From NCBI RefSeq assembly GCF_934630535.1, contig NZ_CAKTVU010000003.1, positions 62,001 to 126,000 on the forward strand: a stretch of 64,000 bases of DNA. Reading direction: 5' to 3'. This DNA comes from an uncultured Senegalimassilia sp. Lineage in GTDB: Bacteria > Actinomycetota > Coriobacteriia > Coriobacteriales > Eggerthellaceae. The translations under genes were made by a program, and so were the position numbers. Position 1 is the stretch's first letter. Every line of letters starts with the position of its first letter. The notes below the pieces were generated by a model, which saw only the letters and a program-made list of their open reading frames with translations, had not been told where the DNA came from and ran no database searches. This document shows positions 51,474-60,684 of the stretch, piece after piece.

Positions 51474-51503
51474 AACGGGCGGTCCACGGGGCCGCCCGTT
51501 TTG
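51474..51503 (+). terminator. Rho-independent terminator after the CwlM-like gene
   Basis: AACGGGCGG (51474-51482) pairs perfectly with CCGCCCGTT (51492-51500), followed by TTG. Confidence 0.8.
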
Positions 51504-51543
51504 CATCGGGATGGCAACGGTTTGCCTAAAACGGTCGGGCGTT

Positions 51544-51552
51544 GCGTATACT
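51544..51552 (+). promoter_or_regulatory. Extended -10 element for the Pro/Gln-rich membrane protein
   Basis: TGCG-TATACT (51543-51552) is a strong -10 about 57 bp before ATG 51609. No good -35 sits at 17 bp; TTTGCC at 51521-51526 is 20 bp away. Confidence 0.45.
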
Positions 51553-51608
51553 GGGGATATCGAAGCGGGGCCCGAACGGGCCCCTGCAACCAAGAGAAAG
51601 GTCCGGTC

Positions 51609-52112
51609 ATGACCGAGCATAACGATAACCCCATCCCGCAGCCTGAGCAGCCGGCTTCCCCGCAGACGCCCGCCCAGCCTGTTCCTCAGCAGCCTCAAGC
51701 CCAGCCCGGCGCCCAGCCGCAAAGCGGCCCCGGCGCTTCCCAGGTGCCCCCGGCCCAGCCCCAGCCCGGGCAGCCGTATGCGCAGGCACAGCAGCATCAG
51801 CCCTACGAGCAGCCCATGTATGCGCAGCCGGTGTATCCCCCGGCGCCGCTCACGAAGCTGTCGGGCGGCATGAAGTTCGCCTGGTTCGTCATTGGCGCTT
51901 TGGTGGGCATCCCGGGCATTCTGCTTGCCTGGGTATGCAACGCAGATAAGTATCCCCAGGTGAAAAACGATGCGGTGAAGTTCTCCGCAATCGGTTTCGC
52001 CGTGTGGATGCTCGCCGGCATCATCTTCACCGTCATGATAGGCGGCATGCTCGCTGCGTTCGTGGCCGCTGTCGATCCCGGTTACTACGGCACCTACGGC
52101 GGAACCTGGTAG
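51609..52112 (+). CDS. Small membrane protein with Pro/Gln-rich cytoplasmic tail
   Basis: This 167-residue protein has residues 1-80 rich in Pro, Gln and Ala (low complexity, QPAQPVPQQPQAQ-like). Two membrane helices follow (about 88-108, FAWFVIGALVGIPGILLAWV; about 125-152) and a Gly/Tyr-rich end (PGYYGTYGGTW). Proteins of this layout are frequent in actinobacteria and often have no known role. AAAGG precedes the ATG. It has its own promoter and is followed by a terminator. Confidence 0.7.
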   Translation: MTEHNDNPIPQPEQPASPQTPAQPVPQQPQAQPGAQPQSGPGASQVPPAQPQPGQPYAQAQQHQPYEQPMYAQPVYPPAPLTKLSGGMKFAWFVIGALVGIPGILLAWVCNADKYPQVKNDAVKFSAIGFAVWMLAGIIFTVMIGGMLAAFVAAVDPGYYGTYGGTW

Positions 52113-52181
52113 CGTTAGGCTGCGCAGATGGCGGCGTTCGATGCCTTGCGCGATGCCGCATCGGCAGATTGGCGCATACCT

Positions 52182-52200
52182 TGCGTTAGTGAACGTAAAC
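52182..52200 (+). promoter_or_regulatory. Motif shared with leuB, upstream of leuC
   Basis: TGCGTTA is followed directly by GTGAACGTAA (52189-52198). The same two blocks lie upstream of leuB at 55922-55942, separated there by CTAT. A regulator site for leucine genes is inferred. Confidence 0.45.
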
Positions 52201-52213
52201 AATATGTTACGAA

Positions 52214-52238
52214 GAAGAGCCCCACCGGGGCTCTTCCA
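52214..52238 (+). terminator. Hairpin upstream of leuC, probable terminator of the preceding gene
   Basis: AAGAGCCCC (52215-52223) pairs perfectly with GGGGCTCTT (52227-52235) around ACC; CCACATTTTC follows. It could end the preceding gene or lie in a leuC leader. Confidence 0.6.
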
Positions 52239-52257
52239 CATTTTCGGGAAACGCCGG

Positions 52258-52266
52258 TGGTACAAT
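52258..52266 (+). promoter_or_regulatory. Extended -10 element for leuC
   Basis: TGG-TACAAT (52258-52266) lies 62 bp before the leuC ATG. Confidence 0.45.
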
Positions 52267-52328
52267 CAGCAAGTTTTACAAAATGCCCGGTATATGGGCA
52301 TGCGAGGCTGCAAATCGAAGGAGCGAAC

Positions 52329-53600
52329 ATGGCACGTCCCATGACCATGGCCGAGAAGATCTTGGCCGCCCATGCGGGGCTTGACGAAGTCGAGCCGGGG
52401 CAACTGATCGAGTGCAATCTCGACCTGGTGCTTTCCAACGACATCACGTCGCCTATCGCCATCAAGAATTTCAAGCAGATCGGTGTGGAGAAGGTTTTCG
52501 ATCCCACCAAGATCGCCTTGGTTCCCGACCACTACGTCCCGAACAAGGACATCAAAAGCGCCGAGCAGGCCAAGCAGGTGCGCGATTTCGCTCGTGAGCA
52601 GGGCATCACGCACTACTACGAGGTCGGCTGCATGGGCGTCGAGCACGCGTTGCTGCCCGAGCAGGGCGTCGTGGGCGCGGGCGATCTGATCATCGGCGCC
52701 GATTCCCATACCTGCACCTACGGCGCGCTCGGAGCATTCTCTACTGGCGTGGGCTCCACCGACGCCGCCGTGGGCTATGCCACGGGCAAGGCCTGGTTCA
52801 AGGTACCCGAAAGCCTGCTGTTCAAGATCGACGGCCAGCTTGCCCCCGGCGTCACCGGCAAGGACGTCATCTTGTACATCATCGGCATGATCGGCGTGGA
52901 CGGCGCGCTGTACAAGGCCATGGAGTTCACCGGCAGCGCCATCCGCACCATGTCCATGGACCAGCGCCTTTCCATCTCCAACATGGCCATCGAGGCAGGC
53001 GGCAAGGCGGGCCTTATCGAGGTCGACGACATCACGCGCGCCTATATGGACGGCCGTACCGAGCGCCCCTATACCGAATATCATTCCGACCCCGACGCCG
53101 TGTATGCTCACGTGTACGAGATCGACGCCGCCGACATCCCGGCAACCGTGGCGTGGCCGCACCTGCCGTCCAACACGCGCCCGGCGGCCGAATCCCGCGA
53201 GGTGAAGATCGACCAGGCCGTCATCGGCAGCTGCACCAACGGCCGCTTGGAGGACATGCGCCAGGCCGCCGATGTGCTGCGCGGTCGCAAGGTGCATCCC
53301 GATGTTCGCTGCATCGTCATTCCGGCAACGCAGGCCGTTTACAAGCAGTGCATCGCCGAGGGCCTGATGGACGTGTTCCTTGACGCCAATTGCGCCGTTT
53401 CCACGCCCACGTGCGGCCCGTGCCTGGGCGGCTACATGGGCATCCTGGCCGCGGGCGAGCGCTGCGTGTCCACCTCGAACCGCAACTTCGTCGGCCGCAT
53501 GGGCGACCCCACGTCCGAGGTGTACCTGGCAAGCCCCGCCGTTGCCGCGGCCAGCGCCGTGCTCGGCCACATCGGCCTGCCCGAGGATATTGCGGAATAA
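52329..53600 (+). CDS. leuC: 3-isopropylmalate dehydratase large subunit
   Basis: Together with LeuD this 423-residue aconitase-family subunit isomerises 2-isopropylmalate to 3-isopropylmalate in leucine synthesis. The [4Fe-4S] ligands are the Cys in GSCTNG (about residue 301) and the pair in TCGPC (about 361 and 364). The region IIGADSHTCTYGALGAFSTGVGSTD binds the substrate and cluster. At 423 residues it is the short class common in archaea and anaerobes; the E. coli protein has 466. AAGGAG is 5 bp before ATG 52329. The frame is open further upstream, but only the downstream part is conserved. Confidence 0.95.
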   Translation: MARPMTMAEKILAAHAGLDEVEPGQLIECNLDLVLSNDITSPIAIKNFKQIGVEKVFDPTKIALVPDHYVPNKDIKSAEQAKQVRDFAREQGITHYYEVGCMGVEHALLPEQGVVGAGDLIIGADSHTCTYGALGAFSTGVGSTDAAVGYATGKAWFKVPESLLFKIDGQLAPGVTGKDVILYIIGMIGVDGALYKAMEFTGSAIRTMSMDQRLSISNMAIEAGGKAGLIEVDDITRAYMDGRTERPYTEYHSDPDAVYAHVYEIDAADIPATVAWPHLPSNTRPAAESREVKIDQAVIGSCTNGRLEDMRQAADVLRGRKVHPDVRCIVIPATQAVYKQCIAEGLMDVFLDANCAVSTPTCGPCLGGYMGILAAGERCVSTSNRNFVGRMGDPTSEVYLASPAVAAASAVLGHIGLPEDIAE

Positions 53601-53622
53601 CGGATAAGGGAAGGAACCGATC

Positions 53623-54120
53623 ATGCATTTCAAGGGTACCGCGCATCGTTACGGCCGCGACATCGACACCGACGTCATCATCCCGGCCCGTTACCTCAAC
53701 TCCTCCGATCCCGAGTGGCTGGCAGCGCACTGCCTGGAGGATCTGGACAAGGACTTCGTGAAGAAGGTGCAGAAAGGCGACATCATCGTGGCCGACGAGA
53801 ACTTCGGCTGCGGATCTTCGCGCGAGCATGCGCCCATCGCCATCAAGGCCGCAGGCGTGGACGTGGTTATCGCCAAGTCCTTCGCGCGCATCTTCTACCG
53901 CAACTCCATCAACACCGGCCTGGCCATCATGGAATGCCCCGAGGCCGTGGACGCCATCAAGCAGGGCGATATCGTGGACGTGGACGCCGACGCGGGCGTC
54001 ATCACCAACACCACCACCGGCGAAACGTTCAAGGCCCAGCCGTTCCCGCCGTTCATCCGCGAGATCATCGAGGAAGGCGGCCTGATTAACCGCACCCGCA
54101 AGGTGCTTGGCATCGAATAG
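53623..54120 (+). CDS. leuD: 3-isopropylmalate dehydratase small subunit
   Basis: This 165-residue swivel-domain subunit pairs with LeuC. It has the features HRYGRDIDTDVIIPARYLN, ENFGCGSSREHAPIAIKAAG and SFARIFYRNSINTGL. It is the compact class matching the short LeuC. GGGAAGGA stands before the ATG, and the gap to leuC is 22 bp, so the two are co-translated from one mRNA. Confidence 0.95.
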   Translation: MHFKGTAHRYGRDIDTDVIIPARYLNSSDPEWLAAHCLEDLDKDFVKKVQKGDIIVADENFGCGSSREHAPIAIKAAGVDVVIAKSFARIFYRNSINTGLAIMECPEAVDAIKQGDIVDVDADAGVITNTTTGETFKAQPFPPFIREIIEEGGLINRTRKVLGIE

Positions 54121-54171
54121 CGTCATCGCCCCCTGTTCACGCGGGGGTAGGGCATTAACCGTAACAGGAAA

Positions 54172-54206
54172 GAGGGCGGCTTGCTCACGGCAAGCCGCCC
54201 TCTTGC
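54172..54206. terminator. Bidirectional terminator between leuD and the zinc-ribbon gene
   Basis: GAGGGCGGCTTGC (54172-54184) pairs with GCAAGCCGCCCTC (54190-54202) around TCACG. TT follows on the plus strand and TTTCC on the minus strand. Confidence 0.8.
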
Positions 54207-54357
54207 ATTCGGGGCAGGGAGTGTGCCCTGGACGCGTCCGCGTCCTCCGCTTGCGTATGCGAACGCGCTTCCACCACCGTTTCGCATCCGCTTTCGGTTG
54301 CGAATGCGTCTCTGTCCCTCGCTTACCCGCGATTCGGGAATGTGCGGCCGATGGCGT

Positions 54358-55695
54358 TTAATCCCCGAACAGCCTGCTGAGCAGGCCTTTTCTGCGTGGT
54401 TTCTCTTCCCGGTACGATGCTTCGGCGGCCGTTGCCGTTTGGATGGCGCCTTCGTTGCCGCCGATGCGGACGATCTTGTACAAAAACGGCGATTTCGCGT
54501 ACTTCACCTCGATGGGCGTTGCATGCACGGTGCTCTCGGCGGACAGATAAAGGCCGGGGTTGAGCGGCGCCTGCACGTGGATCTCCTTCTTCTCGCCGAA
54601 CACCACGGCGGCGGCGCGGCCCGTCTGCCCGTTCACGGCTATGCGCACCTGCTCGCCATCGCGGCCCTCCGAGGCGGGCCGGTCAACGTAATAGACGGGC
54701 ACGAGCATCAGCCCGGATGCGTGTTTGCGCACGCTGCGGGCCCATTTACGCATGCTGTTCTTGCTGAAACCGAATGCTTTCTCGGCGTCGTTTCCCGCTA
54801 GCGAATACGTCAGCTTGTCGATGACGGCGCTCTTCTTCAGCAGGCCCTCGATGGCTATGACGCGGAAATCGCCTTCCTGCATGGCAGGGTCGAACGGAGC
54901 CACCGTCGAGAAGTCCCACGGTTCGAGCAGGCCCATGAGCGGTATGTCGACGAAATAGGTCTTCGGCCATGCCCAATCGAGCACCTCGAAGTACACCTGC
55001 GATTCCTTGCCCGGCATCTTGCCGGGGAAAGATGCCATTATGCGCAGGTCGGCAAGCTCCACCGGCACGTACGTGAGCGCCATCTGCTCTCCGATGGCCT
55101 TGTCCACGTCGTGCCCGGCGAAGGCCTCGGGGTGCTGGTGCACAAGGGCAAGGGCGTTCGCACGCGCCTGCTGGGCGGAGATGCGGCAGGGAAGCGCCTG
55201 CTCAGGGATGTATTCCGCCCCCGTGCCCATGGAAAGGCGCTTGCTGAACGTGCCGGGTTTGAGCAGGTCGGCGACGCCGATCTTGTTGCCGCACGAGGGG
55301 CACTCGAACACACTTTGGGTGGATTTGCCCTCGAAGGCCGCCCCGCAAAACGGGCAAGGAACGCTCACGCGCTCGGCGTTTTGGAACTCGTCGGCGGTTG
55401 CGGGGTCTTCCCATAGCAGCCGCTCGAGCAGCGACATGTTGCGCCAGTAGGGCTTGTAGTAGTACCAGTCGGAATCCTGCGCGGGCTCGAGCTGCGAGAC
55501 GTGCGTCAGCTTTAGCAAGCCGTCGACCACCTGAAGCGGCGTATGGCGGATGCCCATGGCGGGTGCCGGTTCCGGTCCGCCCTCGGCCCAGGGCGTGCTC
55601 GCCCCGCAATAGGCGCAATCGAAGCTGCGGGTTTGCTGGTGGGAGTACATGGGGCCGCCGCAGTTGCGGCACTTGATGGCGAAGAACCCTTCCAT
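54358..55695 (-). CDS. Zinc-ribbon protein of unknown function
   Basis: This 445-residue soluble protein starts with two zinc ribbons: CRNCGG...CAYCG (about residues 9-30) and CPFCG...CPSCG (about 114-136). A 300-residue domain without a family signature follows, and the end is a basic tail RREEKPRRKGLLSRLFGD-like. Its pattern resembles proteins annotated as TFIIB-type zinc-ribbon proteins in actinobacteria. GGAGG lies 6 bp before the ATG. It sits on the opposite strand between leuD and leuB and breaks the leucine operon. No pathway link is evident. Confidence 0.6.
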   Translation of the reverse strand: MEGFFAIKCRNCGGPMYSHQQTRSFDCAYCGASTPWAEGGPEPAPAMGIRHTPLQVVDGLLKLTHVSQLEPAQDSDWYYYKPYWRNMSLLERLLWEDPATADEFQNAERVSVPCPFCGAAFEGKSTQSVFECPSCGNKIGVADLLKPGTFSKRLSMGTGAEYIPEQALPCRISAQQARANALALVHQHPEAFAGHDVDKAIGEQMALTYVPVELADLRIMASFPGKMPGKESQVYFEVLDWAWPKTYFVDIPLMGLLEPWDFSTVAPFDPAMQEGDFRVIAIEGLLKKSAVIDKLTYSLAGNDAEKAFGFSKNSMRKWARSVRKHASGLMLVPVYYVDRPASEGRDGEQVRIAVNGQTGRAAAVVFGEKKEIHVQAPLNPGLYLSAESTVHATPIEVKYAKSPFLYKIVRIGGNEGAIQTATAAEASYREEKPRRKGLLSRLFGD

Positions 55696-55921
55696 ATATG
55701 GCCTCCTTGAGCGTCGGGGCTGCTATGCGCGAGTATGCCCGAGCCGCTTTGCCCGCGGCAAGCCCCGCGCGGCCCAAAAAACCTTGCCTTTGCGAATGAG
55801 GGGGCTCATTTCCCGATGTCGCGCGACAAGCCGGTTGCCGCCGCCTTGTCGCTAATGCGCGCATTGCCCTGCGCGATCATATCCATATTTCCTACGGGAA
55901 TAGGCCGTTGGGAAGCCCTAG

Positions 55922-55945
55922 TGCGTTACTATGTGAACGTAACTG
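55922..55945 (+). promoter_or_regulatory. Motif shared with leuC, upstream of leuB
   Basis: TGCGTTA (55922-55928), CTAT, then GTGAACGTAA (55933-55942) lie about 30 bp before the leuB ATG. GTTAC and GTAAC also form a dyad with 9 bp between arms. TACTAT within it could be the -10, so a bound factor would overlap the promoter. Confidence 0.5.
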
Positions 55946-55972
55946 AATCACTTTTTGAAAGAGGCTCGCATC

Positions 55973-57082
<1,110 letters not shown>

Positions 57083-57207
57083 GCGCCGAGCAGCGGGGAA
57101 GTTCCCGCTGCAACAGCTTCACGGGGTCGCGGTGCGGCCCCGTGCGGTAAACTGTTCGTACGGATCGGCGCCGCGCCGCCGTACCCCTTCGACGAAAGGA
57201 ACCTCAA

Positions 57208-57573
57208 ATGGCCGATGACTGCCTGTTCTGCAAACTCATCTCTGGGGAGATCCCCACGAACAAGGTGTACGAGGACGATATCTGCTTCGCGTTCGACGAT
57301 ATCGAGCCCGAGGCTCCCGTGCATACCCTGCTCGTTCCGAAGAAGCACTATGACGACCTGTGCGACGGCATCCCGGCCGAGGTGCTCGGCCATATGCTGT
57401 CCGTGGTGCCGAAGGTCGCCGAGCTCAAGGGCGTGCGCGAGTCCGGCTTCCGCACGGTCATGAACACCGGCCCCGACTCCGCTGCAACGGTCAAGCACTT
57501 CCACATCCACATCCTGGGCGGCGTGAAGATGGGCCGCTTCACGTTCGAGAACTCCCAGCGTGTGGAGGGCTAG
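57208..57573 (+). CDS. HIT family nucleotide-binding protein (Hint-like)
   Basis: This 121-residue histidine-triad protein hydrolyses nucleoside phosphoramidates or related compounds. The triad is HFHIH (residues 97-101, His97, His99, His101). Cys5 and Cys8 in CLFCKLISGEIP are part of the zinc site typical of bacterial Hint/PKCI-type proteins. GAAAGGA precedes the ATG. It is a single gene bounded by a strong terminator. Confidence 0.93.
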   Translation: MADDCLFCKLISGEIPTNKVYEDDICFAFDDIEPEAPVHTLLVPKKHYDDLCDGIPAEVLGHMLSVVPKVAELKGVRESGFRTVMNTGPDSAATVKHFHIHILGGVKMGRFTFENSQRVEG

Positions 57574-57610
57574 CGTCAGAAACCGCAACGCAATAGGCTT
57601 CGATCGCAGA

Positions 57611-57643
57611 ACGCCGCTTGCCGAAAGGCAGGCGGCGTTTTTT
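57611..57643. terminator. Rho-independent terminator of the HIT gene
   Basis: ACGCCGCTTGCC (57611-57622) pairs with GGCAGGCGGCGT (57627-57638) around GAAA, and TTTTT follows. It lies 8 bp past the minus-strand LuxR stop and may serve both. Confidence 0.9.
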
Positions 57644-57650
57644 CATGCCG

Positions 57651-58217
57651 CTATGAAAGGCGCTCCGTTTCCTTTGCTATAAGGTCCACCAGATCTTGCT
57701 TGCGATGCACGTCCAGCTTGTCGTAGATATGGCGGATGTGGGATTTGACCGTGTTGTAGGACAGCGTCAGCCGGGCGGCTATCTCCTTGCCGGTGATGCC
57801 GGTTGCCATGAGGTAGAGCACATCGCGCTCGCGCAGCGACAGATCGTGGGTTCGGGCAAGCTCGCGACACGCTCGTTCGATGGGATCGGCGCTCGGCTCG
57901 GTATGCGTGCCCTTGGAGGTTGGCGGCAGCTGGGCGGTTTCGGTCGCCCCGGCGATGCCGTCGGTCGGACCTTGCGACGTCTCGTCTGCAGGCTTCGGCG
58001 CCGTTTTCCTGCTGCGATGCTTCGACATCCAGCCTACGCCGCCGCCGGCCCCGAGCAGCGCCACCACGGCAACGGTGATGCCGTCGAGCAGGCCGTGGTC
58101 GATGCCTTTGGCGGCAAGGGCGCCCATGGCGTTCGTCCAGCAGCAGATGGTCACCGCAACGATAAGCAGGATGGTGGCTTTGCTTGCTTTGCTGGATGCT
58201 GGACGACGTAGCCGCAT
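57651..58217 (-). CDS. Membrane-anchored LuxR-type transcriptional regulator
   Basis: This 188-residue protein has two N-terminal membrane segments (about residues 14-36 and 44-63), a charged disordered linker, and a C-terminal LuxR/NarL helix-turn-helix. The latter reads LSLRERDVLYLMATGITGKEIAARLTLSYNTVKSHIRHIYDKLDVH. Regulators that join membrane helices to a LuxR domain are a hallmark of Eggerthellaceae, where most have twelve helices; this is a small two-helix version. It is divergent from the metal-chelate importer, and a dyad lies 22 bp before its start. It probably controls that importer in response to a membrane or envelope signal. Confidence 0.8.
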   Translation of the reverse strand: MRLRRPASSKASKATILLIVAVTICCWTNAMGALAAKGIDHGLLDGITVAVVALLGAGGGVGWMSKHRSRKTAPKPADETSQGPTDGIAGATETAQLPPTSKGTHTEPSADPIERACRELARTHDLSLRERDVLYLMATGITGKEIAARLTLSYNTVKSHIRHIYDKLDVHRKQDLVDLIAKETERLS

Positions 58218-58238
58218 GCAGGCGACCTCCTTGGGGTG

Positions 58239-58265
58239 CGAGATTATTCGGTAATCAGATTATCC
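58239..58265. promoter_or_regulatory. Dyad operator (site 1) in the luxR / importer intergenic region
   Basis: CGAGATTATTCGGTAATC (58239-58256) contains GATTA-TTCGG-TAATC. AGATTATCC follows directly (58257-58265) and repeats the half-site. The 18-bp element matches site 2 at 59544-59561 in 15 positions. Confidence 0.6.
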
Positions 58266-58376
58266 TCTGACTAGGCATTATATCCCTTTCACCCCTTTTT
58301 CACCATTGCCACACGCCCGGCCTCGCCCGTATGGTCGGACAGCGGAAGGCAAAGAAGAAGGACCGAAAGGAAACGC

Positions 58377-59528
58377 ATGAACCTTACGAAGCTCACGGGC
58401 GTCGCGCTCTCGGCGGTGCTGATGTCCGGCTGCCTGCTGGCTGGATGCACCCAGCAGCAAAACGCCGATTCCGATGCCGGCGCGCAGGCTGCCGAGGAGC
58501 AGGCCACGACGCGCACCGTCACCGACGGCAACGGCCAGGAGGTCGTCATCCCGGCGCAAGTCGAGCGCGTGGCCCCGACGATGGGCGCGCTCGCGCAGGC
58601 GACGGAGATGTTCTGCGCGGGCAACGGGAAGATCGCCGCTGCATCGAACAACCAGATCTCGGATGCGTTCAAGGCCGTGTTCACCGACTACGAGAAGTCC
58701 AATCCCAACAGCTACGACTCCTCGTCGGCCGAGGACCTTATCGCCGCCGACGTGCAGGTCGTGTACGGCCCTGCAAGCATGTACAGCGATGAGCAGCTCG
58801 AGCAGATGCGCCAGGCGGGCATCGCCGTGGTCACGCTGAACAAGCTTTCGACCGTCGACGACATGTGCGACAACTTCCTGACCATCGGCAAGATCTTGGG
58901 CGATGAGGAATACGCCCGCGCGCAGCAGTTCGTCGAGTATTACAAGCAGGGCATCGCCGATGCGCAGCAGCGCGCCTCGAAGCTCTCCGATTCCGAGAAG
59001 CACACCGTGCTGCAGCTGAACGTGAGCGGCGACCAGTACGTGTGCGCCGATGACAAGGACATCTCCAACGCCTATTACGAGGCCGTCGGCGCGAAGAACG
59101 TGGCGGCAGGTTTCGACGGGGCGCAAAGCGGCCAGTACCGCAGCGTCGACGCCGAGCAGATCGTGAAGTGGGACCCTGAGTACATCATCACCATGAACAC
59201 GAAGGTCAAAGACCAGATCCTCTCCGATACGGCCCTTGCGGATGTGGCGGCGGTGAAGAACGGCAACGTATATGTGTGCCCGACCGCGCTGTACCTGTGG
59301 TGCGTCCGCAGCGCCGAGGGCGCGCTCATGACGCCGTGGCTGGGCTCTGTCATGTACCCCGACCTGTATGCCGATCAGGACATGACCAAGGTGCTGCAGG
59401 ATTTCTATAAGGACTTCTACAACACCGACCTGTCCGACTCCGATGCGGCCAACATCCTTTCGGGGGTGACGTCTTCGGGCGCCGGCAACCCGCAAGGCGG
59501 TCAAGGCGGTCGAGGCGGACGAGGCTAG
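58377..59528 (+). CDS. ABC importer substrate-binding lipoprotein (iron chelate/cobalamin type)
   Basis: This 383-residue lipoprotein has an N-terminal signal with a lipobox (LMSGCLLAGC; Cys20 or Cys25 is lipidated). The class III binding-protein fold shows RTVTDGNGQEVVIPAQVERV at the start, VQVVYGPAS and IVKWDPEYIITMN, as in FhuD/BtuF-like proteins for iron chelates or corrinoids. The end is a Gly/Gln/Arg repeat tail. AAAGGAAA precedes the ATG. It is the first gene of the importer operon; the ligand is unknown. Confidence 0.88.
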   Translation: MNLTKLTGVALSAVLMSGCLLAGCTQQQNADSDAGAQAAEEQATTRTVTDGNGQEVVIPAQVERVAPTMGALAQATEMFCAGNGKIAAASNNQISDAFKAVFTDYEKSNPNSYDSSSAEDLIAADVQVVYGPASMYSDEQLEQMRQAGIAVVTLNKLSTVDDMCDNFLTIGKILGDEEYARAQQFVEYYKQGIADAQQRASKLSDSEKHTVLQLNVSGDQYVCADDKDISNAYYEAVGAKNVAAGFDGAQSGQYRSVDAEQIVKWDPEYIITMNTKVKDQILSDTALADVAAVKNGNVYVCPTALYLWCVRSAEGALMTPWLGSVMYPDLYADQDMTKVLQDFYKDFYNTDLSDSDAANILSGVTSSGAGNPQGGQGGRGGRG

Positions 59529-59543
59529 CGGTCGCCTAAGATT

Positions 59544-59561
59544 CGAGATTATCCGATAAGC
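59544..59561. promoter_or_regulatory. Dyad operator (site 2) between binding protein and permease genes
   Basis: CGAGATTATCCGATAAGC differs from site 1 at three of 18 positions. It lies 16 bp after the binding-protein stop and just before the internal terminator. Confidence 0.55.
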
Positions 59562-59563
59562 CG

Positions 59564-59606
59564 AACGGCCCTGCGGTCACTTCCCTTCACCGCGGGGCCG
59601 TTTTGG
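59564..59606 (+). terminator. Internal terminator between binding protein and permease
   Basis: AACGGCCCTGCGGT (59564-59577) pairs with ACCGCGGGGCCGTT (59589-59602), followed by TTTT. Partial termination here would give more binding protein than membrane components. Confidence 0.8.
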
Positions 59607-59628
59607 CGTGATGGTAGGAGCAGTGCGC

Positions 59629-60684
59629 ATGAAAGGAAACGCGGCATTGCCCGGGTGCTCGAGCATTCGAGCGCGGGAATGGGCCGCTATGATCGTGCTG
59701 GCCGTGGCGCTTGCGGTCATCGGGGCGGCTTCGCTTACGGTGGGCACGTACGATCTGAGCATCCAGGATATCCTGGAGGTGCTTGCGGCGAAGGCGGGGC
59801 TGGCTGCCGAGCCTTCGAACGAGAAGGCCGTGACGGTGCTCATCGTCATCCGCCTGCCCCGCATCGTCATCGCCGCGCTTGCCGGCGCCGCGCTGGCGGT
59901 TTCGGGCGCGGCGTATCAGGGCATATTCAAAAACCCCATGGTCTCGCCCGATATCCTGGGCGTTTCCGCCGGCGCCGGCGCCGGCGCCGCGCTGGCGCTT
60001 TTGCTGGGGCTGTCAAGCTTGGCGGTGCATGCGATGTCGTTCGCGTTCGGCGTGATGGCGGTGGCGGTGGTCATGGTCATCGCCCGCTCGTTCGGCAAAT
60101 CGGGCAACGCCATCGTGGTGATGATCCTTGCCGGCACGGTGGTCGCATCGGTGTTCACGGCCGTGACGTCGCTGCTCAAATATGTGGCGGACCCCGACGA
60201 TCAGCTTCCGCAGATAACGTATTGGCTCATGGGCAGCTTCGCCCGCAGCGGCAACGACTCCAACGTATGGACCATGGCGCTTGCGCTCGTGGTCGGCGGC
60301 GGGGCGCTTTTGGCGGCTCGCTGGCGTATCAACGTGATGTCGTTCGGCGACGACGAGGCGCGCGCCATGGGAGTGAGCGTGAACGCCACTCGCGCCGTCA
60401 TCATCGCGGCGGCCACGTTGCTCACATCCATCACGGTGTGCATGTGCGGGTCGGTGGGCTGGGTGGGCCTGATCATCCCGCATATCACGCGCCTGGTCAC
60501 GGGGCCCAACTACCGCTCGCTCATACCGATATCCATGCTGGGCGGCGCGTGCTTCATGGTGGTGGTCGACGACATAGCCCGCATCGCCGTTCCCGGCGAG
60601 CTTCCCATCAGCGTGCTCACCGCGCTCATCGGCGCGCCGCTGTTCCTGTTCCTGCTTGCGCGGGGAAGGAAGGAGTGGCTATGA
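59629..60684 (+). CDS. FecCD-type ABC permease
   Basis: This 351-residue permease of the FecCD/BtuC family has about nine membrane segments, the signature RLPRIVIAALAGAALAVSGAAYQGIFKNPMVSPDILGVSAGAG, the coupling region MSFGDDEARAMGVSVNATR, and the closing VGWVGLIIPHITRLVTGPNYR..LPISVLTALIGAPLFLFLL. AGGAG is 8 bp before ATG 59629. One gene suggests a homodimer. The stop overlaps the ATPase start (ATGA). Confidence 0.93.
   Translation: MKGNAALPGCSSIRAREWAAMIVLAVALAVIGAASLTVGTYDLSIQDILEVLAAKAGLAAEPSNEKAVTVLIVIRLPRIVIAALAGAALAVSGAAYQGIFKNPMVSPDILGVSAGAGAGAALALLLGLSSLAVHAMSFAFGVMAVAVVMVIARSFGKSGNAIVVMILAGTVVASVFTAVTSLLKYVADPDDQLPQITYWLMGSFARSGNDSNVWTMALALVVGGGALLAARWRINVMSFGDDEARAMGVSVNATRAVIIAAATLLTSITVCMCGSVGWVGLIIPHITRLVTGPNYRSLIPISMLGGACFMVVVDDIARIAVPGELPISVLTALIGAPLFLFLLARGRKEWL

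Noticed and set aside
52113..52328. T-box or leucine attenuator before leuC
   Set aside because: No T-box sequence and no short frame with leucine codons; only one simple hairpin and a promoter are seen.
58218..58376. Cobalamin riboswitch before the importer
   Set aside because: The gap is only 159 bp and lacks the B12-box and the conserved core; a LuxR-type dyad explains the region better.
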